Assembly (NCBI GenBank): GCA_016713235.1
Contig: JADJPN010000002.1
Location: 310,001-374,000, forward strand
DNA length: 64,000 bases
DNA from: Hyphomicrobiales bacterium
Lineage (GTDB): Bacteria; Pseudomonadota; Alphaproteobacteria; Rhizobiales; Xanthobacteraceae
Direction of reading: 5' to 3'
This document shows positions 36,319 through 45,736 of this stretch, in pieces (position 1 is the first letter of the stretch; each line of letters begins with the position of its first letter). Both the position numbers and the translations under genes were made by a program. The notes below the pieces were generated by a model, which was not told the origin of the DNA, did no database searches, and saw only the letters and a list, made by a program, of their open reading frames with translations.

Positions 36319-36336
36319 CCCGGCAGAACTTGCCGG
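36319..36336. promoter_or_regulatory. ftr-like (FlbD) palindrome upstream of flgE
   Basis: CCCGGCAGAACTTGCCGG has an inverted repeat CCGGCA-N5-TGCCGG. It matches the Caulobacter II-1/ftr element as I recall it (C-CGGC--AAA--GC-G) apart from one base. It lies about 90 bp upstream of the sigma-54-like site, the spacing expected for an FlbD enhancer. A second, weaker copy (GACGGCAAAGCCTGCC) overlaps it at 36336-36351. Confidence 0.7.
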
Positions 36337-36417
36337 ACGGCAAAGCCTGCCTTGGTAAGGCCCCGTAGTCTCGGATAATAACTCAGTAAAATCAATAGCT
36401 TAGGTGCTACGCCGGAC

Positions 36418-36432
36418 TGGCATGGCGGTTGC
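36418..36432 (+). promoter_or_regulatory. Sigma-54-like promoter of flgE
   Basis: TGGCATG-GCGG-TTGC carries both -24 GG and -12 GC at the right spacing (one mismatch to TGGCACG-N4-TTGC). The flgE start is 53 bp downstream. The gene is a hook gene, the class that uses RpoN in Caulobacter. Confidence 0.75.
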
Positions 36433-36484
36433 CACTGGTCTGTGGGGCCCGCATGCGCGCGGCCGCACTGGTGGAGGAAGAGTT

Positions 36485-37865
36485 ATGGGTATCTTCGGCG
36501 CAATGACGACCGCGGTCGGCGGCCTGCAAGCGCAATCGTTCGCGCTCGAAAACATCTCGGGCAACATCGCGAACTCGCAGACGACCGGCTTCAAGCGCGT
36601 CGATACGAGCTTTGCCGACTTGGTCGCGAGCTCCAGCGCGAAGCTCCAGACCTCCGGCGGCGTCAACGCACTCTCCCGCCAGACCAACAACGTGCAGGGC
36701 GATATTCAGACCGCGGGCGTCGATACCTACATGGCGATCAAGGGCGACGGCTACTTCGTCGTTCAGAAGCCCGCAGGATTTCCTGACGGAAACCCGATGT
36801 TCGTCGGCGTCGATCTCTACACGCGCCGCGGCGATTTCGAGCTCGACAGAAACGGTTATCTGGTCAACGGCTCGGGTTACTATCTGAAAGCGATGCCGAT
36901 CGACGCGACGACCGGAAACACGGTCGGCCTCGGTTCCGGAAGTGCTGCAATTCACCAACGATTTCCTCCCGTCACAGGTCACGACGATCGTCGAATATCG
37001 CGCGAACCTTGCGAGTCTTCCGCGCACGCAGGCTTACCGCAACGCACCAGATACGCCGGGTAGCGAACTCCTCGACCCGGGTGGGTTTGGCGCGAACCCG
37101 CTAACGGCCGGCACGGGGACTGTGCTCGGCGCCGACGTCGACACCTTTCTCGAACAGTCGGTCGCCGGTGGCGCCATCACGGTTTACGATTCGCTCGGTA
37201 ACGAAATGAATGTGCAGATGCGCTGGGCCAAAACGGACTCCGCGGCATCCGGCGGCGACGACACTTGGGAGCTTTTCTATCTCGAAAACTCCAACGCAGG
37301 TGTAGGCGATGTGGCATGGCGCAACGCTGGTCAGGTTTACGAATTTAATGCGAGTGGTGTCCTGACGCCGAACATCCCGGCAGTCACACTCTCTAGCCTG
37401 ACGATTGACGGTGTTGTCGTTGGCGATGTGGTGTTGTCGCATGGCTCGTCCGGCGTTACGCAATTCGCAGATGCCAACGGTGTCGCGAAGGTGAACCTCC
37501 TCAACCAGAACGGTTATGCGGCGGGCGAGCTGCAATCCATCGCGGTGAGCGACAGAGGCCGCATCGTTGCGAGCTACTCCAACGGCCGCTCGATCGACAT
37601 CGCCGAAATTCCGCTCGCGAGCTTCCTTGGCGACAACGCCTTGAAGCGCCTCGATGGCGGCGCCTTTGAAGCGACCTCGGAGTCGGGACCAGCCATTTAT
37701 GGTGCGTCAGGCCAGATCGTCGGTAAATCGCTGGAAGGCTCCAACACCGACATCGCGGATGAATTCACGAAGCTGATCGTTACGCAGCAGGCCTATGCCG
37801 CGAACACGCGCATCGTGACCACCGCTGACCAGATGCTGCAAGAAACGATCAACATGATCCGCTAA
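36485..37865 (+). CDS. flgE: Flagellar hook protein FlgE (frame broken)
   Basis: FlgE polymerises into the hook. The N-terminal frame (36485 on) has the rod/hook signature AMTTAVGGLQAQSFALENIS and GNIANSQTTGFKRVDTSFAD, then GDGYFVV and GDFELDRNGYLVNG. It breaks near 36938, after TVGLGS; the second frame resumes EVLQFTNDFLPSQVTTIVEY and ends with the conserved EFTKLIVTQQAYAANTRIV helix. Total is about 460 residues. AGGAAGAG precedes the start. It heads a hook operon with flgK and flgL 27 bp downstream. flgD and fliK are not in the window. Confidence 0.92.
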
Positions 37866-37892
37866 AGGCGGATCACGGGCGGGTAAAGTGCA

Positions 37893-39761
37893 ATGAGCCT
37901 GACACAGGCGTTATCGTCGGCGTTAAGCGGTCTGCGGGTGACACAGACCGGCATCAGCGTCGTTGCGACCAACGTCGCCAACGCGGAAACGCCGGGCTAC
38001 ACGCGCAAGACGCTGGGACTGGAGGCCGTCGCGGCCGGTGGCGCCAGTCTTGGCGTGCGGGTCGCAAGCGTCAATCGCGAGCTCGATATCTATGCGCAGC
38101 GGCAGCTACGCACCGAGCTGGCGGGCTCGTCATACATCAATATGATCTCCAAGTTCCGGAGCCAGATCGACCGGCTTTACGGCGTGCCCGGCGGAACGAA
38201 TGCGCTCGACACCCGGCTGAACAGCTTTACGAACTCGTTGCAGGGGCTTGCTTCCGATCCGCAATCGATCGCCGCGCGCCAGTCGGTGCTCAACGAAGCG
38301 CAGGTTTTCGCGCAGCAGCTCAACCAGATGTCCGCCGACATCCAGATGATGCGCAATCAGGCGGAAGCCGGCATTGGAGATTCCATCGATCGCGTCAATA
38401 TGCTTCTTCAGAACATCGAGAGCATTTCAACCCAGATCAACGCGCTGACCCAGCAAGATACGGAAATCGGCAGCCTGCTCGACGAGCGCGACAAGGCCAT
38501 CGATGAGCTTGCGAGCCTGATGGATATTCGTGTCGTCAGCGTCGGTGGCGAGCAGGTCGCGATTTTCATGACCTCCGGCATCAGCCTGTTCGATCGCCAG
38601 GCTGCGCAGCTTTCTTTCGATGAGCGTCCGCTCAGCGCGCAATCCAGTTGGAACATAAATGATGCCCTGCGTTCCACTGGAACGATCAAGCTGGTGTCGC
38701 AAAACGGAAGCTCCATGGACCTGATTGCCGATAAAGCGATCCGGTCCGGACAGATCGCGGGTCTGGTCGAACTGCGCGACGATATTTTGGTGAAAGCACA
38801 AGCGCAGCTCGACGAGATCGCGCATACGCTTGCGTTCGCGATGTCGAACCGGACGATTTCGAGCACTGCTGCAAGTGTGGGCCCGCAAACCGGCCTTCAG
38901 GCCGACCTTGCCGGCTTGCTAAACGGCAATTCGATTTCGCTGACCTTCACCGAAAATGCCGGGCCGACGACGCGGCAGATTACGATCGTGCGCGTCGACG
39001 ATCCGTCTTCGCTTCCGCTTTCGAATTCGCTGACCGCCGATCCCGGCGACGAAGTCATCGGTATCGATTTCTCGGGTGGTGTCGCAGGCGCTCTTGCCGC
39101 GCTGAATGCCGCGCTCGGTCCGGATGTTCAGTTCGACAATCCGGGCGGCGGAACCATCCTGCGCGTGCTCGACGATGGCGTGGCAGACAACGTCAACATC
39201 AATTCATTGAGCGCCAACGTCACCACGACCGCGATAACGTCGGGCGATTCGACGTTGCCGTTTTTTGTCGATGGCGGCAGCTCGTCGTTCTACACCGATG
39301 CAATTTCCGGCGGACGCGAACAGAAGGTCGGGTTCGCGGGCCGCATCGCCGTGAACGCTTCGTTGCTGGATGATCCCGCGGGCCTTATTCAATTCGCATC
39401 CGGTACGCTGCCGGGCGACTCCACGCGGCCGGATTTCTTGTGGGAGCGGATTACTGCGGCGACGCAGTTCTATTCGCCCGAGACCGGCATCGGCGGGTCC
39501 AATACCCCTTATGCAGGCACGCTTGTGAGCTTCGTGCAGCAGTCGATCACGACGCAGGGCACGGCAGCGGAGAATGCGGCAAGACTGAAAGCCGGCCAGG
39601 ACATTGTCATCTCTTCTTTGCAGGAACGAGTGGCGGCCGCTTCTGGCGTCAACATCGACTCTGAAATGGCGCGGCTTCTCACGTTGCAGAATGCTTATGC
39701 AGCGAATGCCCGTGTCATGACGGCGGCAAAAGAAATGTTCGACATGCTGATCAGGATCTAG
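37893..39761 (+). CDS. flgK: Flagellar hook-associated protein 1 (FlgK)
   Basis: The 622-residue protein caps the hook and joins it to the filament. The N-terminus has SLTQALSSALSGLRVTQTGISVVATNVANAETPGYTRKT, the classic rod/hook start. The C-terminus has NIDSEMARLLTLQNAYAANARVMTAAKEMFDMLIRI, closing the D0/D1 helix pair. The middle (about 320-480) is variable. It follows flgE by 27 bp and its stop codon lies 2 bp before flgL. Confidence 0.95.
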   Translation: MSLTQALSSALSGLRVTQTGISVVATNVANAETPGYTRKTLGLEAVAAGGASLGVRVASVNRELDIYAQRQLRTELAGSSYINMISKFRSQIDRLYGVPGGTNALDTRLNSFTNSLQGLASDPQSIAARQSVLNEAQVFAQQLNQMSADIQMMRNQAEAGIGDSIDRVNMLLQNIESISTQINALTQQDTEIGSLLDERDKAIDELASLMDIRVVSVGGEQVAIFMTSGISLFDRQAAQLSFDERPLSAQSSWNINDALRSTGTIKLVSQNGSSMDLIADKAIRSGQIAGLVELRDDILVKAQAQLDEIAHTLAFAMSNRTISSTAASVGPQTGLQADLAGLLNGNSISLTFTENAGPTTRQITIVRVDDPSSLPLSNSLTADPGDEVIGIDFSGGVAGALAALNAALGPDVQFDNPGGGTILRVLDDGVADNVNINSLSANVTTTAITSGDSTLPFFVDGGSSSFYTDAISGGREQKVGFAGRIAVNASLLDDPAGLIQFASGTLPGDSTRPDFLWERITAATQFYSPETGIGGSNTPYAGTLVSFVQQSITTQGTAAENAARLKAGQDIVISSLQERVAAASGVNIDSEMARLLTLQNAYAANARVMTAAKEMFDMLIRI

Positions 39762-39763
39762 CG

Positions 39764-41259
39764 ATGTCTTCAATTGCAGGCGTAGGCCTGACCACGATGC
39801 TGGCGTCCCGCACGATTTCCTCGATGCGCGACCAGCTTGCGGAACTTCAGCGGCAGCTCGGCACAGGCAAGAAGTCCGAGACCTATGGCGGTCTTGGCCT
39901 CGACAGCGGGCTTGTGCTGAACATGCGCGCGCAGCTCGCGCGAACCGATACGTTCAAGACGACGATCTCCAGCGTCGGGCTGCGCGTTAATCTGATGAAT
40001 ACGTCGCTGCAACGCATCGGAGATTTGCGCGACGAAACCCGCTCCGATCTCTTCGCCCCATTCGATTATGAGCTGGTGAGCGGCGGGCAGTCCGCCGCGC
40101 AGCGTTCCGCATCGGGCCGGCTCAGCGAAATGCTGACGTTGCTGAATGGAGACGCTGGCGGACGCTATCTCTTCTCCGGCCGTGCCACCGAAACACCCGC
40201 AGTCGATACCTACGCGAACATTATCGAAGGTGATGGCGCGCGCGCGGGTTTGAAACAGCTCATTTCGGAGCGCTTACAGGCGGATCAGGGCGCCGACGGA
40301 CGCGGGCGTCTTGTGGTAAACCCGGCCGCTGGCTCTGTCGTTTCCATCCAAGACGATCCCGGTCATCCGTTCGGCTTCAAGATTGCGGGTGCGACGTCGA
40401 GTTTCGGCGCGACAATCGCGCATACGCTGCCCAATCTTTCGATCGATCTTGGCGCGGCCAATCCGCCGGAGGGCGGAACCGTGCGCGTACAGTTCACCCT
40501 TCCCGATGGTTCATCGACCGCGATCGAGCTGACTGCAACGACGACCAGTCCGCCGAAGCCCAACCAGTTTCTGATTGGTGCGACGCCAGCCGACACGGCT
40601 GCCAACATAACCGCCGCGTTGGACACGCAAATTCAGCGCTTTGCACAAACGGACCTCGCAGCCGCGTCTGCAATTCAGGCGGGTAATGAGTACTTCGCAA
40701 CGGACGCCGCCAATCCGCCGCTCCGTGTCGACGGTCCGCCGTTCGATACGGCGACCGGGCTTATCGCGGGCACGCCGGCGAATACGGTTTCTGGTACATA
40801 GGCGATAACGGCACGGATTCAGCGCGCGCAACTTCGACGGCGCGGATCGACGACGCCATCACGGTCGACTACGGCGCACGCGCAAATGAGGAAGGTATTC
40901 GCTGGGTTGTGCAGAACACGGCGGTGTTCGCTGCCGCCAGCTTCGCCGGCGAAGACGACATTTCACGCGAGCGCTACTATGCGCTTGCCGGCCGCGTCGG
41001 CGCGTCGATGGACATACCTGCTGGCATGCAAAAAATCGAAGCGATCCAGACCGAGATCGCGGGTGCCAATCTTTCGGCAAAGGCGGCGAAGGACCGGCTG
41101 ACGCAACGAGCGCCGGTCTTGCAGAATATGATCGACAGCGTCGAGAACGTCTCTGACGAAGAGATCAGCGTGAAGCTGCTCGCGCTGAACACGCGCATGC
41201 AGGCATCGCTTCAGGTCACGGCGATGCTATCCCAGCTGTCGCTGACCAAATACATATAA
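39764..41259 (+). CDS. flgL: Flagellar hook-associated protein 3 (FlgL, frame broken)
   Basis: FlgL is the second hook-filament junction protein, with flagellin-like ends. The N-terminal coiled region is MSSIAGVGLTTMLASRTISS, LQRQLGTGKKSETYGGLG. The first frame stops at 40801; the second frame picks up near 40790 with SWYIGDNGTDSARATSTAR and ends in VSDEEISVKLLALNTRMQASLQVTAMLSQLSL. The break point needs one extra base near TTTCTGG. Length about 499 residues. It is the last gene of the flgE operon, followed by a strong terminator. Confidence 0.92.
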
Positions 41260-41275
41260 GCGAGCGGCAAAGAAA

Positions 41276-41305
41276 AACGCCGCGGCGGTTTCCCGTCGCG
41301 GCGTT
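41276..41305. terminator. Terminator after flgL / before flaF
   Basis: AACGCCGCG pairs with CGCGGCGTT around an inner stem (GCGG-TTTC-CCGT). It lies 17 bp after flgL, between convergent flgL and flaF. A-tracts precede it (AAGAAAAA), so the minus strand also gets a T-tract. Confidence 0.85.
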
Positions 41306-41326
41306 ATCTATTCCGTTTGGAGGCGC

Positions 41327-41707
41327 TTACGCCGCCTGCTGCTGCGCGCGCAGGCCGGCTGCGATTTCGCGATTGATGTTGATCAGCACGCCAACCTTGG
41401 CGGCGGAATTCTCGGTCGAAGTTTCCAGCGACATGGAGTGCTTGACGATGAAATTCGTGAGGTTGGCAAGATTTTGCTTCAGTTGAACCGGCAGCGGGTT
41501 CTCGGGGCGGCCAACGGAGCCTCCGAATACGATCCAGAGGCGGCGATTATAGCGAAGCGCCGATACGACTTCTTCGCTGCTGGCGAGTGAGCCGTCGTGG
41601 ACGGCCTGTAATCTTGCTGCGGCGCGCATCAAAAGCTGCGCTTCCAACTCGCGAGGGTTTCCGGTTTGCTGGGCGTTTTTCCCGTAGGCGCTGGCCGCGT
41701 TATGCAT
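41327..41707 (-). CDS. flaF: Flagellar biosynthesis regulator FlaF
   Basis: The 126-residue protein is of the FlaF family, needed for normal flagellin synthesis in Caulobacter and related bacteria. The core is ASAYGKNAQQTGNPRELEAQLLMRAAARLQAV, then LRYNRRLWIVFGGSVGRPENPLPVQLKQNLANLTNFIVKHS. Start at 41707 overlaps the flbT stop (41700) by a few bases, so the two genes are coupled. An upstream start at 41734 is less likely. It lies between the hook operon and the flagellins, as is usual. Confidence 0.93.
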   Translation of the reverse strand: MHNAASAYGKNAQQTGNPRELEAQLLMRAAARLQAVHDGSLASSEEVVSALRYNRRLWIVFGGSVGRPENPLPVQLKQNLANLTNFIVKHSMSLETSTENSAAKVGVLININREIAAGLRAQQQAA

Positions 41708-42083
41708 TCGCGAGCAAATCCTTTTCGTACTCAATCAACGACTGAGTTTCCTTCAGTGCCTTGTAAACATTTCCGGTTAATATCTGATTATTGATGCGCT
41801 CGAAGTAAGGTTTGGTGCTGGGCGCGGCCTCGAGCGTCTGCTTCATCAGGCTGAAATACAGGTCATGGTGCACCGCGGGGTCGCGGCTGAGGTACATGAG
41901 CTGCACGACCAGGTAGATCTTCTTGCAGGGCGTGTCCGCGGTCTCGGACGTCATGATGTCCTTCTCGCGAAGGATCGGGGCATCGCCCTCGATAATCAGG
42001 CGGGTCCGCTGGTCGTCGTTGGTGACGATAGAATCCCCGATGATGATCCGCTCGCCCGGCCGCAGTTCGACTTTGAGGCCCAT
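41700..42083 (-). CDS. flbT: Flagellin regulator FlbT
   Basis: The 127-residue FlbT is a post-transcriptional regulator of flagellin. In Caulobacter it binds the 5' leader of flagellin mRNA and limits its stability until the hook is complete. The sequence opens MGLKVELRPGERIIIGDSIV and continues GDAPILREKDIMTSETADTPCKKIYLVVQLMYL and the helical QTLEAAPSTKPYFERINNQI. It is coupled to flaF downstream. Both flagellin leaders upstream on the same strand contain hairpins that might be targets. Confidence 0.95.
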   Translation of the reverse strand: MGLKVELRPGERIIIGDSIVTNDDQRTRLIIEGDAPILREKDIMTSETADTPCKKIYLVVQLMYLSRDPAVHHDLYFSLMKQTLEAAPSTKPYFERINNQILTGNVYKALKETQSLIEYEKDLLANA

Positions 42084-42167
42084 CGCTCGTTCCTCCGAAT
42101 CAAGAGCACCCGCATACCCAGAAGACGGTGCGCGAAAGCGGGCCTGCTTTCAACATCCGAAAAGCAA

Positions 42168-42192
42168 AACGGCGGGGCAAAGCCCCGCCGTT
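42168..42192 (-). terminator. Terminator of flagellin 1
   Basis: On the minus strand ACGGCGGGGC and GCCCCGCCGT pair with a short loop and are followed by TTTGCTTTT. It lies about 25 bp past the flagellin 1 stop. Confidence 0.9.
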
Positions 42193-42217
42193 CCGAAGGT
42201 ATTTAGCTCCAGATGGC

Positions 42218-43362
42218 TTAGCCGAAGAGGCGAAGCACGTTCTGGTCAGCCTGCGCGGCCATCGACAGCGAGGTCGTGGACAGCGACTGACGGGTCTGAA
42301 GCGCAAGAAGGTTCGCACCTTCTTCGTTCGTGTCCGCAAGCGTGAGGTTGTCAGCACCGACCTGAAGAACGTTGATCATGTTCTTCGTGAAGTCCTGACG
42401 GGCCTGCACGATCGAGAGCTTCGAACCGAAGGTCGAAGCCTGGGTGCGGAGCGTCGTGGTTGCAGAGTCGAGAGCGCTGATCGCCGCGGTGATGTTCGCA
42501 GTGACCTGGAAGCCGTCGCCCGACTGCGCATTAAGGCCGAGGCCTGAAGCGGAGAAGGTCACGCCAGCGATGTTGAGCGAGCTCGAACCGTCTTCGTTGA
42601 ACACAACGTTCATGCTGTCGCCGTTCAGCAGGTTCACGCCGTTGAACGAAGCGTCAGCGGCGAGCTGCGTGATCTGCGTCAGCAGGGAGTTGTAGTCAGC
42701 CTGCAACGACGAACGCGTTGCCGACGGCGTCGTGACAGTGGCGGTCGGCGTAGTTGTGCCCGCGGTCATGCCGACGCCGGCGGCCGGTGCCGCCGATCGT
42801 GATCGTCTCCGAGCTGGTGGAGGTGATCGTAATCGCGTTGCCGACACCGAGGGTCGCCGAGATGCCAGCGCCCAAGTCCAGGCCTTCGAGGGTGGCCGTG
42901 AGGCTTGCGAGCGTGGTCCCAGAAGCCAGATCAACCGTTTGCACGGCGCCCGAGCCGACCTGGATCGTCAGGGTTGCCGGTGAGTGCAGCCACGGCAGCA
43001 TCGTCCGCGATGGCGCCGCCGGTGACGGAGCCGGCATAAGCGATCGTGCCTTCAGTTGCAGTCTGCGCCTGCTTGGCGGTCGACTTTGCGGATTCGATCA
43101 GTTTGGTGATCGCCGAGATGCCCTTGTCGGCGGCGGCAATCGTCTGAACGGAGTTGCTGACGCTGTCGAGCAGGGTGGACAGATCGCCGGAGCGGGCCTG
43201 GAGGCCAGCCGCGGTGAAGAAGTTCACCGGATTGTCGACGGCGGAGTTGACCTTCTTGCCGGTCGAGAGACGCTGCTGGACGGAGCTCATCATTTCCGCC
43301 GTGTTCTGCAGCGAGAGCAGGTTTGCACGTACGCCTGCCGAGAGAGTGATATTGCTAGCCAT
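42218..43362 (-). CDS. Flagellin 1 (two frame breaks)
   Basis: This is a filament subunit of about 382 residues. The N-terminal D0/D1 is NITLSAGVRANLLSLQNTAEMMSSVQQRLSTGKKVNSAVDNPVN (43362 on). The C-terminal D1/D0 has IVQARQDFTKNMINVLQVGADNLTLADTNEEGANLLALQTRQSLSTTSLSMAAQADQNVLRLFG. Frame breaks fall near 42985 and 42785, both inside the variable central domain; the three pieces join in order. ATG at 43362 follows AAGGATTG. The gene is tandem to a close paralogue; the last ~45 residues of the two are almost identical. Confidence 0.92.
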
Positions 43363-43397
43363 AGTCAATCCTTCCTAGGAGTTACACAGTACTCAGC

Positions 43398-43416
43398 GGC
43401 CACCATTCTGGTGACC
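43398..43416 (-). ncRNA. Hairpin in the flagellin 1 leader
   Basis: GGTCACCA-GAA-TGGTGGCC (minus strand) makes an 8-bp stem with a 3-base loop and no mismatch (one G-T pair). It sits about 36-54 bp upstream of the flagellin 1 start. It is a candidate FlbT target; that role is inference. This is a leader structure, not a separate RNA gene. Confidence 0.55.
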
Positions 43417-43480
43417 GGGGCGAGTTTGTCTCACGCGGCTTACTAACGCCTCGTTACTTCCGCGCAGCGGTATGAATCGC

Positions 43481-43495
43481 TTAACGAGAGGTTAA
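43481..43495 (-). promoter_or_regulatory. CtrA-type box upstream of flagellin 1
   Basis: TTAACGAGAGGTTAA is an exact TTAA-N7-TTAA. It lies about 120 bp upstream of the flagellin 1 start. Reading the minus strand it is TTAACCTCTCGTTAA. TTAA is rare in this GC-rich window. Confidence 0.75.
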
Positions 43496-43532
43496 GGTTG
43501 CGCGTCAGTGCTTCGATAAAGCGCGCGCTAAC

Positions 43533-43559
43533 AAAAACGGCGGGGCCGAAGCCCCGCCG
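43533..43559 (-). terminator. Terminator of flagellin 2
   Basis: On the minus strand CGGCGGGGC and GCCCCGCCG pair around TTCG, followed by TTTTTGTT. It lies about 28 bp past the flagellin 2 stop and upstream of the flagellin 1 promoter region. Confidence 0.9.
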
Positions 43560-43586
43560 ATATAAATGCGTTTATATGTCGCTGAA

Positions 43587-44751
43587 TTATTGGAAGAGGC
43601 GCAGCACGTTCTGGTCGGCTTGCGCGGCCATCGACAGCGAGGTCGTGGACAGCGACTGACGGGTCTGGAGTGCAAGAAGGTTCGCACCTTCTTCGTTCGT
43701 GTCCGCCAGCGTGAGGTTGTCAGCGCCGATTTCCAGCACGTTGATCAGGTTCTTCGTGAAGTCTTGACGGGCCTGCACGATCGAGAGGTTCGAGCCGAAG
43801 GCCGAGGCCTGCGAGCGAAGCGTTGCCGTTGCCGCGTCTAGCTGCGCGAGGGCGGCGGAGACGTTGGCGGGAACCTGGAATCCGTCGCCCGCGATCGGGG
43901 GTGAGGCCAAGGCCGGCAGCGGTAAAGTCGACGCCCTGAATGACGAGTGAGCTCGATCCGTCTTCGTTGAACGTAACGGTCAGATTGTCCTGATCGAGCA
44001 GGTTGACGCCGTTGAACGAAGCGTCCTGCGCGAGCTGGGTGATCTGATTGAGCAGCTCGTTGTAGTCGTTCTGCAACGATGCACGCGTTGCGTTCGGCGC
44101 GCCGACCGTGGCGACAGGCTGTGTGGTTCCGGACGTCAGGCCGAGTGCGGTGAGCGTCGCGCCGGTGCCGCCAATCGTGATCGGCTGATCCGAGGTCGAG
44201 TCGATTTCGATTTCATTCGAGCCATTGAAGCTGACGGCAACACCGGCCGGCAGGCTCAACGCGCCGATCGCGGCTTGCAGTTCGGCGATCGTATCAACCT
44301 CACCGACGCCGTTGCCGAAGGTGATCGTTTGCACCGCGCCGGAGCCTGCCTGAATGGTCAGGGAGCCGGCCGCGACGGCCGCGACAGCGGCATCGTTTGC
44401 GAGCGCGCCGCTCTGGATGTTCTGGGCGTAGGTAACGTCAGAGCCGGCGATGATCGCCTGCTTTGCCGTCGATTTCAGGCTTTCGACCAGTTTCGAAATT
44501 GCGGTGATGCCTTTGTCGGCGGCGGCTAGCGTCTGGACGCCGTTGCCGATCGCATCGAGCAGCGTGGAGAGGTCACTGGCGCGGGCATTCAGGCCCGCCG
44601 CGGTAAAGAAATTGACGGGGCTATCGAGAGCCGAATTGACTTTCTTGCCCGTTGAAAGGCGCTCCTGCACCTTGGCCATCATTTCCGCGGTGTTTTGCAG
44701 CGAAAGCAGGTTAGCGCGGACGCCTTTGGAGAGAGTTACATCATTCGCCAT
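43587..44751 (-). CDS. Flagellin 2 (frame broken)
   Basis: A second flagellin of about 388 residues, opening NDVTLSKGVRANLLSLQNTAEMMAKVQERLSTGKKVNSALDSPVN. The middle is intact and shows TIGGTGATLTALGLTSGTTQPV. The frame breaks near 43905, where one C is missing (ACCCCGAT), between GLGLTP and IAGDGFQVPANVSAAL. The C-terminus is QTRQSLSTTSLSMAAQADQNVLRLFQ. It differs from flagellin 1 mainly in the central domain. Start at 44751. Confidence 0.93.
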
Positions 44752-44883
44752 GACAACGGTCCTCGTTCACATTCGAAATGGGCGCTTCAAGGCGCCTGCT
44801 ATTAGGGTCCGGTTGTAAACAAACGTGGCTAACAATTTCTTACTGCTGCAACCTAATGGCGCAGCGGCGCTGGGTTTCTTTGG

Positions 44884-44898
44884 TTAACGATTGGTTAA
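44884..44898 (-). promoter_or_regulatory. CtrA-type box upstream of flagellin 2
   Basis: TTAACGATTGGTTAA, exact TTAA-N7-TTAA; on the minus strand TTAACCAATCGTTAACC. It lies about 133 bp upstream of the flagellin 2 start and directly abuts the T-tract of the upstream flgI operon terminator. Confidence 0.78.
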
Positions 44899-44903
44899 AA
44901 AGT

Positions 44904-44929
44904 AAACGCCGGCCTTTCGGCCGGCGTTT
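44904..44929 (-). terminator. Terminator of the flgI-flgJ-flgN operon
   Basis: AAACGCCGGCC and GGCCGGCGTTT pair around TTTC; on the minus strand the T-tract is TTTACTTTTT. It lies about 25 bp past the flgN stop. Confidence 0.9.
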
Positions 44930-44953
44930 GGGGTAGGCGTTTGATTCAGCGGG

Positions 44954-45424
44954 TCAGCTTGCGCGGCTGACCATTACCGGGCGGTTGGTGCGCGAAGCCG
45001 CAACCTTGCCGTTTGCGCCGTAGCCTTGGGGCGAGGCCTTGCGGGCCGCCTCTTCGGACGCGCCGCGCATGATGCCTTCAGCGACCGACTGCGCGGTCGC
45101 GACCACGCGCAGATTGTGGCTCAGAATTTCGCGGAAGGTCTGGTGCGCGCGGCGGAGTTCGTCCACCAGTACCGGCACGGTCTGGCCGATAAAGCCCGCA
45201 TTGCACTTCAGCAGTTCAATCTCGCGCAGATAGACCGCAGCGAGGTCGGTTTTATCCTGTGTGAGTTGCGCGGCGCTCGCGATCTGGCCGGCTTCGACCA
45301 GCTTCGTCTCTTTCTCGAAAATCTGGACAAGACGGACCATGGAATCGCCGATGCGGCGCAGCAGCATTTCAGCTTCATCGCGACTCTTGATCGCCTGGGA
45401 AATCCGTTTCACTTCGTCGTTCAT
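44954..45424 (-). CDS. FlgN/FlbY-like flagellar protein
   Basis: The 156-residue helical protein opens MNDEVKRISQAIKSRDEAEM and has the body VRLVQIFEKETKLVEAGQIASAAQLTQDK, then ELLKCNAGFIGQTVPVLVDELRRAHQTFREIL. This resembles FlgN-type export chaperones (for FlgK and FlgL) and Caulobacter FlbY. The C-terminal ~40 residues are basic and likely disordered. It is the third gene of the flgI operon; its start overlaps the flgJ stop by 4 bp (ATGA). Confidence 0.8.
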   Translation of the reverse strand: MNDEVKRISQAIKSRDEAEMLLRRIGDSMVRLVQIFEKETKLVEAGQIASAAQLTQDKTDLAAVYLREIELLKCNAGFIGQTVPVLVDELRRAHQTFREILSHNLRVVATAQSVAEGIMRGASEEAARKASPQGYGANGKVAASRTNRPVMVSRAS

Positions 45425-45736
45425 CGGTTACGCTCCTGCAAGGCTATGAGTTCGCGCTGGACTTGATCGGCTACGCCAATGCCGCCGCTTTTTGCGATGG
45501 TGTTTGCGTATTCCTCGGTCAGCATCGAGCGCCATGCGCCCTGTGCCGGTCCGGTTCCAAGCGGGCCTTCCTCTTCCTGGATGCCCGAGAACATTTCTTC
45601 GAGCATGTTGGTTAAAAACGCTTTCGAACTGCTGGGCCGCGTCCTTGGTCTTCTTAAGCGCGGCAGGAGAGAGCTTTTCGACGGCATCCGAGACCGCGCT
45701 CGCGGCGGTCAATGCGGCCATGACGGGAGCAACCAT
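45421..45736 (-). CDS. flgJ: Rod-binding protein, FlgJ N-terminal type (CheL) (frame broken)
   Basis: About 105 residues: VAPVMAALTAASAVSDAVEK, KKTKDAAQQFESVF in the first frame, then LTNMLEEMFSGIQEEEGPLGTGPAQGAWRSMLTEEYANTIAKSGGIGVADQVQREL in the second. This is only the rod-binding domain; the muramidase domain of enterobacterial FlgJ is absent, as in Caulobacter CheL. The frame breaks near 45613 at a T-run (GTTTTTAACC). Start at 45736 overlaps the flgI stop (TAATG). Confidence 0.88.

Noticed and set aside
44752..44910. Sigma-54 promoter before flagellin 2
   Set aside because: The nearest candidate (TGCGCC-ATTAGG-TTGC, minus strand) lacks the essential -24 GG.
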